64,000 nt of DNA from positions 1,257,001 through 1,321,000 of the forward strand of contig NC_089463.1 of assembly GCF_029203305.1 (NCBI RefSeq), read 5' to 3'. This DNA comes from Yamadazyma tenuis (Eukaryota; Ascomycota; Pichiomycetes; Serinales; Debaryomycetaceae). How positions within the stretch are numbered: the stretch's first letter is position 1; each line of letters begins with the position of its first letter. Shown here piece after piece: positions 48,444 to 56,959 of this stretch. A model generated the notes under the pieces. The model saw nothing but the letters and a program-made list of their open reading frames with translations. It made no database searches and had not been told where the DNA came from. Position numbers and translations under genes: made by a program.

Positions 48444-49961
48444 TTAGTAAACATACACAAATTCAGGGTCTTCACAACCAGAACGGACCTTTCGTGTATC
48501 TTTTGCACCGTTCAAAATATTATCTTTCAATTGATTCTGTTTTTTCAAATACTGGTACATTAAAATTGTAGTCGTAGAAGAAACCACAACGCAGCCCAAA
48601 GAAAATCCATTTCCAAGATAGTAGTGGGGAGGGGCTCTGTAAACTTGTCCGGCGATCACTCCAGCCAAATTACCAAATGTTTGGTTGAATCCAAGGGCTG
48701 TTGCTCTTCTATAATGTGGAGCCATATTATTATTGATCCAAGTAATATTCAAGGAAACAGCCGAATACAATGGAATTGCAATTAGATAAGTTGCAAAATA
48801 ATTGACTGCAGCTTTCTTATTAGTAAGTAAAATCACGTATCCGATGAAAGCAAGAGCATTAACACCCAATATAAATGGAAATTTCTTGTTCATCTTATCA
48901 GAAAAGTAACAAGAAAGGTACACTCCCAATGCAGATACAAAGTAAACTGGAATAGAAAGGTACTGTGCTCTTAAAGATGTGAATCCCAATTGAAGACTCA
49001 AGATAGATGGCAAGAATGTGGAAAACCCATATAAAACAAGATCCACACTGAACTGAATAATCACACTCATGTATAATTTGGGATCTTTAATAGCTAGCAC
49101 AAATTCTTTCTTGTCAAACTTGTCACTACCCATGTAAAACTTTCTCTGTTCCTCTCTTATTGCCATCACCTCCAACTCTTCCTGGTTTAAAAATTTAGCA
49201 TGCGCAGGATCGTCTGGAAGCCAGTATAAGCAAACCACAGCAACAGCTGAAATTGCTCCTTCAATTATGTACAAGTAAGACCAACTATCCAAAGTTCCAT
49301 TTGAATGTATTTTGGTTATACCCGTGGCAATAAGTCCACCAAAAGCTCCACTCATACAAGAACAAACATAAAGGTAAGACAATCTCCTTCCCTGTTCTTG
49401 ACGTTTGTACAAAATGGAAATGTACAAACTCATGTTTGGAAAAACACCACCTTCCAACAATCCCAACAAAAGCCGACATAACGTAAGGGACCAGAAATCT
49501 CTGACAAAGGCAGTGCACAAGGTAACGATGGCCCAACCAAACATCATAGTGCATAAGAACAACCTGAAGCCAATTCTTCTGGCTATTAACACAGCAGGAA
49601 CTTCAGATAAAATATAAGTGACATAGAAAATAGAAACTACCAAAGAATATTGACTATTAGTCAATTCTAATTGCTCGTACAATCCAGCAACTTTTGCATT
49701 TCCGATATTAGATCTGTCCAAAAACGATAAGAAATAAATCAATGAAAGAATTGGCATAATTCTTCTATCAAATTTGTGAAGTAATTGATTCTCTTTCTTT
49801 GGATCTATTTCACCAAAGGTTTCGTCATCAAGTTTTGACACAGTGGTAGCCAAAGCATTCTTCTTTTGATCCACGTCCGACAAGGATACTTCTTTACTCT
49901 CAAGTGAACTCATATCTAGTCGAAATTTTGATTGCAGAACGTTTGAGCCAGAATACACCAT
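48444..49961 (-). CDS. ACS-family MFS permease (Tna1/Dal5 superfamily)
   Basis: A 12-helix proton-coupled anion permease of the anion:cation symporter family (nicotinate, allantoate and similar carboxylates). The cytosolic N terminus (about 75 aa) is followed by helix 1 with IYFLSFLDRSNIGNAKVAGL, the family signature. Then come SEVPAVLIARRIGFR, CRLLLGLLEGGVFPNMSLYI and WSYLYIIEGAISAV. The C-terminal half contains ITWINNNMAPHYRRATALGFNQTFGNLAG, typical of Tna1-like members. Length is 505 aa from the ATG at 49961; a second ATG at 49913 is possible. It shares a 314-bp promoter with the FAH-fold enzyme, so it probably imports that enzyme's substrate or a precursor. Substrate not determinable. Confidence 0.88.
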   Translation of the reverse strand: MVYSGSNVLQSKFRLDMSSLESKEVSLSDVDQKKNALATTVSKLDDETFGEIDPKKENQLLHKFDRRIMPILSLIYFLSFLDRSNIGNAKVAGLYEQLELTNSQYSLVVSIFYVTYILSEVPAVLIARRIGFRLFLCTMMFGWAIVTLCTAFVRDFWSLTLCRLLLGLLEGGVFPNMSLYISILYKRQEQGRRLSYLYVCSCMSGAFGGLIATGITKIHSNGTLDSWSYLYIIEGAISAVAVVCLYWLPDDPAHAKFLNQEELEVMAIREEQRKFYMGSDKFDKKEFVLAIKDPKLYMSVIIQFSVDLVLYGFSTFLPSILSLQLGFTSLRAQYLSIPVYFVSALGVYLSCYFSDKMNKKFPFILGVNALAFIGYVILLTNKKAAVNYFATYLIAIPLYSAVSLNITWINNNMAPHYRRATALGFNQTFGNLAGVIAGQVYRAPPHYYLGNGFSLGCVVVSSTTTILMYQYLKKQNQLKDNILNGAKDTRKVRSGCEDPEFVYVY

Positions 49962-50031
49962 ATTTATATATTTAGATGTACCTTATTCGATGCGATGCTG
50001 TTTGATAACATTACAAGATAAGAGTGAAAAA

Positions 50032-50156
50032 CCCCAGTGAGATATACCCGATCTCCCCCAGTGGAAAAATCGTATGGTTCGAATGCAGTATTCCCCCAGT
50101 TAAGTGACGCTCTACCCCAGTGGATCCCGAGGGGACCCCCCAGTGAACCCCCAGTG
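50032..50156 (+). promoter_or_regulatory. Array of six CCCCAGT(G) elements in the permease/hydrolase promoter
   Basis: Same-strand copies at 50032-50039, 50056-50063, 50094-50100 (CCCCAGTT), 50115-50122, 50138-50145 and 50149-50156. Five are CCCCAGTG, and several have a further C upstream. They lie 71-195 bp from the permease ATG and 120-244 bp from the hydrolase ATG. GATAA(G) words, as bound by nitrogen-regulatory GATA factors, are at 50004-50008, 50017-50022 and 50198-50203. The repeated word is a strong candidate site for the neighbouring C2H2 regulator. Confidence 0.75.
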
Positions 50157-50275
50157 AAAGCTACTGAGTGGCTATTGCTGTTGAGCCTATCAGTTCCGAT
50201 AAGCAAGTGCCACATCTCATTCAATATAAAGTGACCGAATTGGAATGATGACTACTGAAAACCCCAAAAACAAAA

Positions 50276-51227
50276 ATGACAATTGAACTGGCCCAATTCA
50301 AGGTACGTATAAAAATCTAAAATATTGCAACCTCGTAAACTAACCTCATTTAAGAGACTAATTAGATTTGTTTCATCCGATGGAAATACTTACTTTGGTG
50401 ATGCTATTTTACCCGAAGGTTCAATAGACGTTTACCAATGTAAAACTGCTTTCAAGATCAATGGAGACATCTTTGGAGATTACCAATTGACCGAAGAAAT
50501 TTTGACTGTAACTAAATTGTTAAGTCCTCTTGCTGCTGAGCAAGTGCCCGCAATTAGATGCGTCGGAATGAACTATATTAAGCATGCTATTGAATTAAAG
50601 ATGCAAATCCCAAAGTATCCAGTGGTTTTCTTCAAGCCCACTTCAGCTATTGTTGGGCCCGAAGATCCCATTTTAGTTCCGTCCGCTTGTCAGATTCATG
50701 GAGCAAAAATCGACTACGAAGTGGAAATGGTGATAGTTATCGGTAAAACTGGAAGAGATATTGAAGAAAAAGATGCACAAGATTATATCTTGGGATATAC
50801 CATTGGAAATGACGTTAGTCAAAGAACATGGCAAATGGATAGAGGTGGTACCCAATTTGGGGTGGGTAAAATGTTTGATACGTTTGCTCCAATTGGACCA
50901 GCAATCATTTCGAAACATGAATTGACAGACACTTCGAACTTAAGGATTTACTCTCAAGTCAATGGTGAACAAAGACAGGACTCTAACACTCAGGACATGA
51001 TCTTTGATGTCAATAAAGTTGTTTCCTTCATGTCAATGGGCACAACATTAAAACCCGGTGATATCATTTTCACCGGAACCCCATCTGGTGTGGCAGTGGG
51101 ACTTGAACACACTCCTTACCTTGTTGATGGAGATGAAATCTTCTTTCACATTGACCAAATTGGAAACTTGAAAACTAAAGTTGAGTTTGAAAAACCAAAT
51201 CAAAAGATTCTTGAATATTATACTTAG
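50276..51227 (+). CDS. Fumarylacetoacetate-hydrolase-family enzyme (spliced)
   Basis: FAH-fold enzyme (acylpyruvate hydrolase / oxaloacetate decarboxylase / fumarylpyruvate hydrolase group) that cleaves C-C bonds of beta-diketo acids with a divalent metal. Exon 1 is 50276..50302 and exon 2 is 50355..51227, giving 299 aa. Joining them yields MTIELAQFKRLIRFVS; exon 2 alone has no ATG at its head. The metal-binding carboxylates are in GAKIDYEVEMVIVIGKTG (two Glu) and IGNDVSQR (Asp). WQMDRGGTQFGVGKMFDTFAP and GDIIFTGTPSGVA are fungal FAHD-type segments. It is paired with a divergent permease and stops 2 bp before the stop of the C2H2 gene. Exact substrate unknown; a link to aromatic or keto-acid catabolism is inference. 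Confidence 0.88.
50303..50354 (+). other. 52-nt intron in the FAH-family gene
   Basis: Donor GTACGT (50303-50308), branch point ACTAAC (50339-50344), acceptor AAG (ends 50354). The branch-to-acceptor distance is 10 nt. Removing it joins the Lys codon AAG to AGA in frame. Confidence 0.88.
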
Positions 51228-51229
51228 AT

Positions 51230-53341
51230 TTAGACTATAGATTCTTTATACATGTTAGCACAAAATACTTCGCCTCTACCCATCGACCTTTCGGCACAAC
51301 TAGCAAAGAGCCTGGAGTATTCCTGACCTAAGGTCCAAAAACACTGGGAGTATATTCTAGACATCTCATTCATAAAACCTGCCAAATTTCTAGTATTCGG
51401 CACAGTAAGTAAAGATTTGGCTAGCCGCTTCACACTTAAATAGAAGTCCTGGGCATTATTCTCAGCCAAAGCTGTCCCAAGAATCAGTTTCATCCTCAGT
51501 AGATACTCAGAACCCGACTCCTTGAATGCAAGTTCTCCTGAATTGTACCTGTCAGATTCTGGTCCCCATAGCACAAAATTATATCCCCATATAGTTAAGC
51601 AAGAGTCGACTATAACATGAGGTCTCTCTGGAATTGGATCGGTAGCTGGCTTGTAATCTATATCGCCTTGGTCCACGGGTAACAAACACTCGAATAGGCA
51701 AAGATACGCATGTATAACTCCCATCCTGCCATTCACTGAATTAGCCCACTTTACCATTCTTTCGGCTACGTTGTCATAATCTTGCTTATTCGCAACCACA
51801 TTCATTCTGGCAGGTACACCAGCATAGATAAGAAGATCATGGTTAATGATATGAAGGCGAATATGAGCCATATGATATACCGGCATTTTACATCGCGGTT
51901 CATTCAACTCAAAATATTTTGTAGTGGGCTTGTTTCTGACTCTCAAATCAATTAGGAGACTATCAATATTACAACATGAGCCTTGATTGATATTAAACTT
52001 CCACGAATCAAGCGCAAAAGAAATCTTAAGCCTCCAGTTGTCATTTAAGATATCTGGTTTCAAACCATTTATCAAAGACAATGTGTCGTCTCTCTGTTCT
52101 AATTGAATTATTAGCGAGGTAATAGCATGGAATAACACCTTATTTCCGAAGGAGCTAGCCTCAATTTTTTCACCCTGCAATAATTTATTGAAACAGGATC
52201 TTATAGAAGGAGGCTTCTGCGGTAAAGCAATATTCTTCAATGTGCTTAAGTCAGCTTCCCAGATTATATCGTCACAGGGGAGCGAAAGCTTTAGTTTATC
52301 CACGAAAAGCAGAGAGCAATGGGAGGAGATGATTGAGCTCGTCAAGTCAAACACAAAAGACATAAGCAAACATCGTTTCATGGATTCTGCTGCCACCCAT
52401 TTCGCCAACAAGACTTCATTTTGTGCTTGTTTTAACTCAGCAGAAGACATGCTCTCGCTGGAATAAGGGTCACCACCTAGCAATGTCGATCTTTTCATCA
52501 TTTCAATCTTAGCAGCCTGATGAATAGAAGACCGTTCGTGCAAATCTCTATTAGCATAGTGTTTCTCGTAGACTTCCAAAATCAACAAACTTTGTAATTC
52601 CCATGGGTCAGACTTATTAGGTCTTCTGTGTCTGAAGATAAGCCAGCGTAATTCAGATCCGATTAATAGCAGAAGCCCACTTGCATCTATTAACGGAGAA
52701 GCAGTCTGTGAAGAATACGAGAGAACTGCACCCATCATTATCATCGACAAAGTTAATAGAGGGGACACTGCCAAAGTGTTGAACAGGGGCTTATGAAGTA
52801 TGGGGAATTGTACATGGAAAATCTCCCAGTATACTGTCAAGCAGTACTCCAACGACAGGGAAATGAAATCGGGATGTTGGACTAATTGAGGGATAGCATC
52901 AACATATAACGCTAATAACTCTGGAGAAACTGCTGAAAAGTTGATTAAGACAGAAGGGAATTGATCCAAATTAGAGCCCAATAATTCCATCAACATGGAG
53001 TTGGCTTGGTTATCGAAAATGGTAGAATTAATTAACTGGATTTGATTATTTTCAAAGGAACTTTCTTCAAAAAGCCAGTTCAAGGCCAGAGATTCTGAAA
53101 TAGGAGGACTTGGAGTGGTTACGGTATTCACTTTGGTACGACTTTTGCGTTTGAATCCATTTGGTTGAAAGTGCTTTGCGTAATGTTCATGTTTGACATC
53201 TGCTCTCTTGAACTTCATGAGGCAGATGGAACATTCATGTGGGAATGAATTATTGTGATTCAAATTATGTCTCTTTAAGTGGTCTTTTCTTGAAAACAGC
53301 TTTGAACAATCTGGGTATTCACATACAAATAGTTTAGACAT
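51230..53341 (-). CDS. C2H2 zinc-finger transcription factor with fungal-specific regulatory domain
   Basis: A 703-aa regulator. Two C2H2 fingers lie at the very N terminus: Cys7/Cys12/His25/His29 and Cys37/Cys40/His53/His57. Basic residues follow (FKRKSRTK). The rest is largely helical and resembles the fungal-specific transcription-factor middle domain (YCLTVYWEIFHVQFPILHKPLFNTL near residue 166, with the typical YWxxFHxxFPxLHxPxF pattern). The helix residues that contact DNA are Arg18/His21/Arg24 in finger 1 and Arg46/Val49/Glu52 in finger 2, which by the finger code favour GGG and CTG. Stop codons of this gene and the FAH-family gene are 2 bp apart. Likely the pathway-specific regulator of that unit. 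No orthologue name recognised. Confidence 0.88.
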   Translation of the reverse strand: MSKLFVCEYPDCSKLFSRKDHLKRHNLNHNNSFPHECSICLMKFKRADVKHEHYAKHFQPNGFKRKSRTKVNTVTTPSPPISESLALNWLFEESSFENNQIQLINSTIFDNQANSMLMELLGSNLDQFPSVLINFSAVSPELLALYVDAIPQLVQHPDFISLSLEYCLTVYWEIFHVQFPILHKPLFNTLAVSPLLTLSMIMMGAVLSYSSQTASPLIDASGLLLLIGSELRWLIFRHRRPNKSDPWELQSLLILEVYEKHYANRDLHERSSIHQAAKIEMMKRSTLLGGDPYSSESMSSAELKQAQNEVLLAKWVAAESMKRCLLMSFVFDLTSSIISSHCSLLFVDKLKLSLPCDDIIWEADLSTLKNIALPQKPPSIRSCFNKLLQGEKIEASSFGNKVLFHAITSLIIQLEQRDDTLSLINGLKPDILNDNWRLKISFALDSWKFNINQGSCCNIDSLLIDLRVRNKPTTKYFELNEPRCKMPVYHMAHIRLHIINHDLLIYAGVPARMNVVANKQDYDNVAERMVKWANSVNGRMGVIHAYLCLFECLLPVDQGDIDYKPATDPIPERPHVIVDSCLTIWGYNFVLWGPESDRYNSGELAFKESGSEYLLRMKLILGTALAENNAQDFYLSVKRLAKSLLTVPNTRNLAGFMNEMSRIYSQCFWTLGQEYSRLFASCAERSMGRGEVFCANMYKESIV

Positions 53342-53448
53342 GATTTCATTCTATTCCAATTAAAATGATAACAAGGTTTGAAATCGCATTCGAGCTAAGT
53401 TGCAAATTCTAAAACCATTCGCATTTAAATCTATATATATTACCTTTA

Positions 53449-54582
53449 CTAAGCCTTATAAACCTCTGGAATCACATCGTTGTCCCACATGCTGACCAAG
53501 ATAACTCTTTCTCCTTCCGACCAGGGTTGTCTTCCATGGCTCACTTGGATGTTATCAACAAGAAGAAGGTCTCCTTCTTGCCATTCGTGGTTGTATTCAA
53601 GGTCAATCGACACTTGCAAAACCTTTTCCAACAAGTCTTTATCGATTTCTTCACCGTCTTCGTATACAAGAGGTGCATAATAACCTCCGTCAGTACCAAC
53701 GTGAGGAAATTCGGTTGCACCAGCATCTTTTTTAGCACCATATCTTCCGACGAGGGTGTTGAAGAAAGTTGGAAGTTGCGATTCAGGATGGATTCTGATA
53801 AAAGGAACATACTGGTGAACCAATAATCCTCCATCTTCAGCCCATTCAAAGTCGGACGTCAACTTTCTAACCATAATTTCGGCCTTACGCCTCTTCTCTT
53901 CTTCAGAGTCCCCTTCTTTGATCAAATGTCCAAACCCATCTTTGTCTTGCCAATAAAATTCGTTACCTTTAAACGAAATTTTACCCTCTCTGCTAGGATA
54001 GAATTGGGAGCTCTTGAGCTTCTTTTGGGAGAGTTTTTCAATAATTTCAGGGTAAAGTTCTTGTAACCTCTGGAAAAATTCAATGGAGTGAGCAATTGGA
54101 GTATCACCACCCACTTTTGGAGCATCTTGACAGAAGAAATGAATGTTACTGGGAAAAATAGTGAATCTCGAATACTCGTTATGTTGGTAGAACCTCTTAG
54201 TCTTGGGACCTTCGTTTGCGGTGAAAACATTTTCTGCTCTCAAGTTCCGCTTTCCAGCCAAACCAATTTGCTCGTATGGTTTGAGGCCTCTGGCAGTTTC
54301 CACACTCAGAACCAACTTTGAAAACGTTTCTGGAGATCCACTTCCTGCCCCCCTGAACAATACAGCTCCATGTTTGGCTAACAACTTTTCGACTGTACCA
54401 TTAGAACCCAATTCTTTCAAGAATTCAACCTTATCATCCAAGAGCTCTCCAGAGTGATTAAAGGCAAGTGCATAAGGAAACTCATTTCCGTTTACAATAT
54501 GCTTATTAGGTAACTCTATTTTGGAAAGAGTTATTCGGTTGCCCAGGTAAGTTCCTTGGTATTCAGGCTGATCAACGGTCAT
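53449..54582 (-). CDS. TauD/TfdA-family Fe(II)/2-oxoglutarate dioxygenase
   Basis: 377-aa non-heme iron dioxygenase of the TauD/clavaminate-synthase-like group. Iron ligands are His134 and Glu136 in RFYQHNEYSRF (HxE, as in clavaminate synthase, rather than the HxD of taurine dioxygenase) and His349 in VSHGRQPW. Arg359 fits the 2-oxoglutarate anchor. Other family segments are NIHFFCQDAPKVGGDTPIAHS and EGDLLLVDNIQ. It diverges from an ACS permease over 699 bp, and two AAACTGTGG sites lie 64-95 bp upstream of its ATG. The sites favour a role in sulfur scavenging, like Jlp1 sulfonate dioxygenase, although the sequence is not a close Jlp1 match. Substrate unproven. Confidence 0.87.
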   Translation of the reverse strand: MTVDQPEYQGTYLGNRITLSKIELPNKHIVNGNEFPYALAFNHSGELLDDKVEFLKELGSNGTVEKLLAKHGAVLFRGAGSGSPETFSKLVLSVETARGLKPYEQIGLAGKRNLRAENVFTANEGPKTKRFYQHNEYSRFTIFPSNIHFFCQDAPKVGGDTPIAHSIEFFQRLQELYPEIIEKLSQKKLKSSQFYPSREGKISFKGNEFYWQDKDGFGHLIKEGDSEEEKRRKAEIMVRKLTSDFEWAEDGGLLVHQYVPFIRIHPESQLPTFFNTLVGRYGAKKDAGATEFPHVGTDGGYYAPLVYEDGEEIDKDLLEKVLQVSIDLEYNHEWQEGDLLLVDNIQVSHGRQPWSEGERVILVSMWDNDVIPEVYKA

Positions 54583-54645
54583 TATTGCTTGAGTTAGTTC
54601 AAGATACGACGAAGTGCTTAATTAAAATGTTTCAGCTCTCATGAG

Positions 54646-54677
54646 AAACTGTGGAGAGTTTGAACAATAAACTGTGG
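54646..54677 (+). promoter_or_regulatory. Pair of AAACTGTGG elements (Met31/Met32-type sites)
   Basis: Exact copies at 54646-54654 and 54669-54677, same orientation, 23 bp apart (about two helical turns). AAACTGTGG is the known core recognised by Met31/Met32, which recruit Met4 to sulfur-assimilation genes in S. cerevisiae. The placement 64-95 bp upstream of the dioxygenase ATG is typical of functional yeast activator sites. Confidence 0.65.
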
Positions 54678-55237
54678 TAGAGACTTTCTAAAAATATTCC
54701 CCACTTCAAACGATTTTTAGTCCTATCAAAAGCCACGGTGGAGATATGTTACCCATTAGGGGACAAGGAGGACCGTTGTACAAGCCCACTTCCGAGATAG
54801 GCCCGTTTTGACTGGCTAATGGTGGTATCATAATCCGATTTATTCTGCGAATGTCTGACATATCAATTCGTAATTACTTACGGAAAAGTATCTTACACAG
54901 TTTTTGTCGGACTTTTGAACCCGATCAAGGCCGTGAATGCTGTAATTAAGAAGAGAGTAGACTAATAACCAAGAAGAACCAAGCACTTATAACTAAGTAT
55001 TGAGCTAAGGACTAAAGGCTTATCCGAGCCAAGACCAAGATGAAGACCAAAACCTAAGACCGCAGATCCTATGCAACTAAGATGGAATATTTTTCATATC
55101 AATGATCGGAATGGTTCACCAAGTGCCCCAAACCTTGGTAGTACAGTTCCCATCATTTCTGGTATTTTTGCTATCGGATCGCATAACCGTGGCTGCGAAA
55201 AAGTTTTAAAAAAATTGGCAGGCAGGGGGCGCCAACC

Positions 55238-55244
55238 GGTATAA
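55238..55244 (+). promoter_or_regulatory. TATA box of the ACS permease gene
   Basis: TATAAAA, 38-44 bp upstream of the permease ATG, just after the GC-rich word GGGGGCGCC. It indicates a short 5' UTR or a start slightly downstream. Confidence 0.5.
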
Positions 55245-55281
55245 AAAGAGGCTTACATGTACGTACTTTGACAGCCAAACC

Positions 55282-56826
55282 ATGGCAGCTGAAAAAACTT
55301 TAGATGCCATTCTGGTACACTCTTCAGTTCAAGAAAATGAGCCCGAGAATACTAATAGCCTTGATCTCAAAGAGCAGTTTGAGGTGAAAGAAGACGAATA
55401 CTCAGTCTCGATCAAAGTCTCGGAAGAGGAGGAGGCATACAGAAAAAGCTGGAAGTTTTTGATCTGGGACACTTGGGGACATCCCAACAAAGCCCATGTA
55501 AAGGTGATCAGAAAAGTGGATTTGACATTATTGGCTTTCGCTACTGTTTCTACGTTTATCAAGTACATAGATAAGTCGAACTTGACCGCCGCTTATGTCA
55601 GTGGAATGCAAGAGGATCTCAAGATATTTGGTAATGAGTTGAACTACGCAAATACTGCTTACAATATTGCATGTATTCTTTGTGGTTATCCATTTGGGTA
55701 CTTAATGGCAAGGTTCAGCACCAGATGGTTGATTATCTTTGTGGAAGTGGCATGGATTATCATCACCTTTAGTTTCTCTAGCATCCAAACACCGCTTCAA
55801 ATGATCGTGTTGAGGTGTTTATTGGGTATTTTTGAATGTGCACATTACCCTGCTTTGTCTTTCTTGTTGGGAACTTATTATACTCCTGCAGAATTTGCCA
55901 GGAGAAATGTGATATTACAGAGTGCAACAGCTCTTGGAAGTATGTTTGCCAGTTATATTCAAAGTGGTGCCTACACCCATTTAAATGGTGTTTTGGGACG
56001 CAGTGGATGGCGTTGGGTGTTTATTATTGACGGAATCATCAGTGTAGGAGTCTTGATACCACAAATTGTTTTCTTCCCAGACATTTTGGCGAGAAACAAA
56101 CCAAGCTTCGTGTTCAGTGAGGAAGACCTCCAGTACTTGAAAGAGAGAAAACCAGAAACTAAGTACCAAACCTTCCACTTTGGGTGGGAAGATGTCAAAA
56201 AGGTGTTCACCACTTGGGAGGTTTGGGCATTCTGGTCTTATGGAATGTCTCAGGACATTGTCTCTTTGTCTATGCCCTCATTCATTTTCTGGTTGAAAGC
56301 GTATAATGTCAAAAAGCCCGGGACTTATTCCATTCCACAAGTCAATAATTTCAACTCAATTCTTTATGCTGTTCAATATTTGGTTGCAGTCGGAACGGGC
56401 TGGTGGTCTGACACTGCGCTTAAAGGTAGAAGATGGCCTCCTATTGTTTTGGCTGGGGTGATTTCGTTCGTGGTGATGATTCTTCTTGCTTCTACACCAG
56501 TTTACCCTGATAACAAAGGATTCAGATTCTTCTTATATCTTAACACCTGCTGGGCTTTGGGTACGGCAGGAATTTATTGGGCCCATGTTCAAGAATACTT
56601 CAAGGATGACATTAGACTTCGTGCCATAACTACTGGTGGTATTAACATTTACCTGTTCACGGCTGATTCTATTATTAATCCTATTTGGTTCAAGACTCAG
56701 GAACAGCCTAACGTGAGAACTGGTCACTATATTTCAGCATTCTTTGCCGTGGTGTACGCCGCTGTAGGGGGATTATTGGGCTGGAAGGAACATACTCTCA
56801 GAAGGAAGAGACTCTCTAAGGTATAG
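55282..56826 (+). CDS. ACS-family MFS permease (Fen2/Seo1/Dal5-like)
   Basis: 514-aa permease of the anion:cation symporter family. The acidic cytosolic N terminus (about 70 aa) leads to the family motif WKFLIWDTWGHPNKAHVKVIRKVD and helix 1 FIKYIDKSNLTAAYVSGM. Then come LNYANTAYNIACILCGYPFGYLM and LRCLLGIFECAHYPALSFLLGTYY. Twelve hydrophobic segments are visible, and the tail is WKEHTLRRKRLSKV. It is nearer the pantothenate/vitamin and Seo1 branch than Tna1. In S. cerevisiae the same superfamily includes the sulfonate carrier Soa1. Its divergent pairing with a TauD-type enzyme suggests it imports that enzyme's substrate. Start: first ATG after the TATA box. Confidence 0.88.
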   Translation: MAAEKTLDAILVHSSVQENEPENTNSLDLKEQFEVKEDEYSVSIKVSEEEEAYRKSWKFLIWDTWGHPNKAHVKVIRKVDLTLLAFATVSTFIKYIDKSNLTAAYVSGMQEDLKIFGNELNYANTAYNIACILCGYPFGYLMARFSTRWLIIFVEVAWIIITFSFSSIQTPLQMIVLRCLLGIFECAHYPALSFLLGTYYTPAEFARRNVILQSATALGSMFASYIQSGAYTHLNGVLGRSGWRWVFIIDGIISVGVLIPQIVFFPDILARNKPSFVFSEEDLQYLKERKPETKYQTFHFGWEDVKKVFTTWEVWAFWSYGMSQDIVSLSMPSFIFWLKAYNVKKPGTYSIPQVNNFNSILYAVQYLVAVGTGWWSDTALKGRRWPPIVLAGVISFVVMILLASTPVYPDNKGFRFFLYLNTCWALGTAGIYWAHVQEYFKDDIRLRAITTGGINIYLFTADSIINPIWFKTQEQPNVRTGHYISAFFAVVYAAVGGLLGWKEHTLRRKRLSKV

Positions 56827-56959
56827 TTCGATATATATTATAATTTGTATGCAGCTGAAAACAATTTGTCGTAGATTGGAATAAATGGAAGTTGTCCAAC
56901 AGAAGTATCAAAGTACTTTTGCTGTTAATCGTAAATTCATATATTTATATCTAAACTTG

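Larger units (their letters stand above)
54583..55281. promoter_or_regulatory. 699-bp divergent promoter: dioxygenase / ACS permease
   Basis: It holds the two AAACTGTGG sites near the dioxygenase, a single CGG-N10-CCG at 54908-54923, an AAGACCAAGA-rich stretch of imperfect short repeats at about 54965-55060, and a TATA box at 55238-55244 before the permease. No small gene is seen. Confidence 0.5.

Noticed and set aside
50075..50085. GGTTCGAATGC, resembling a tRNA B box
   Set aside because: No A box, acceptor pairing or cloverleaf can be found around it; it lies inside the CCCCAGTG array.
54908..54923. CGG-N10-CCG in the dioxygenase/permease promoter as a Zn2Cys6 site
   Set aside because: A single copy without extended symmetry. 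A few such matches are expected by chance in 64 kb at this base composition.
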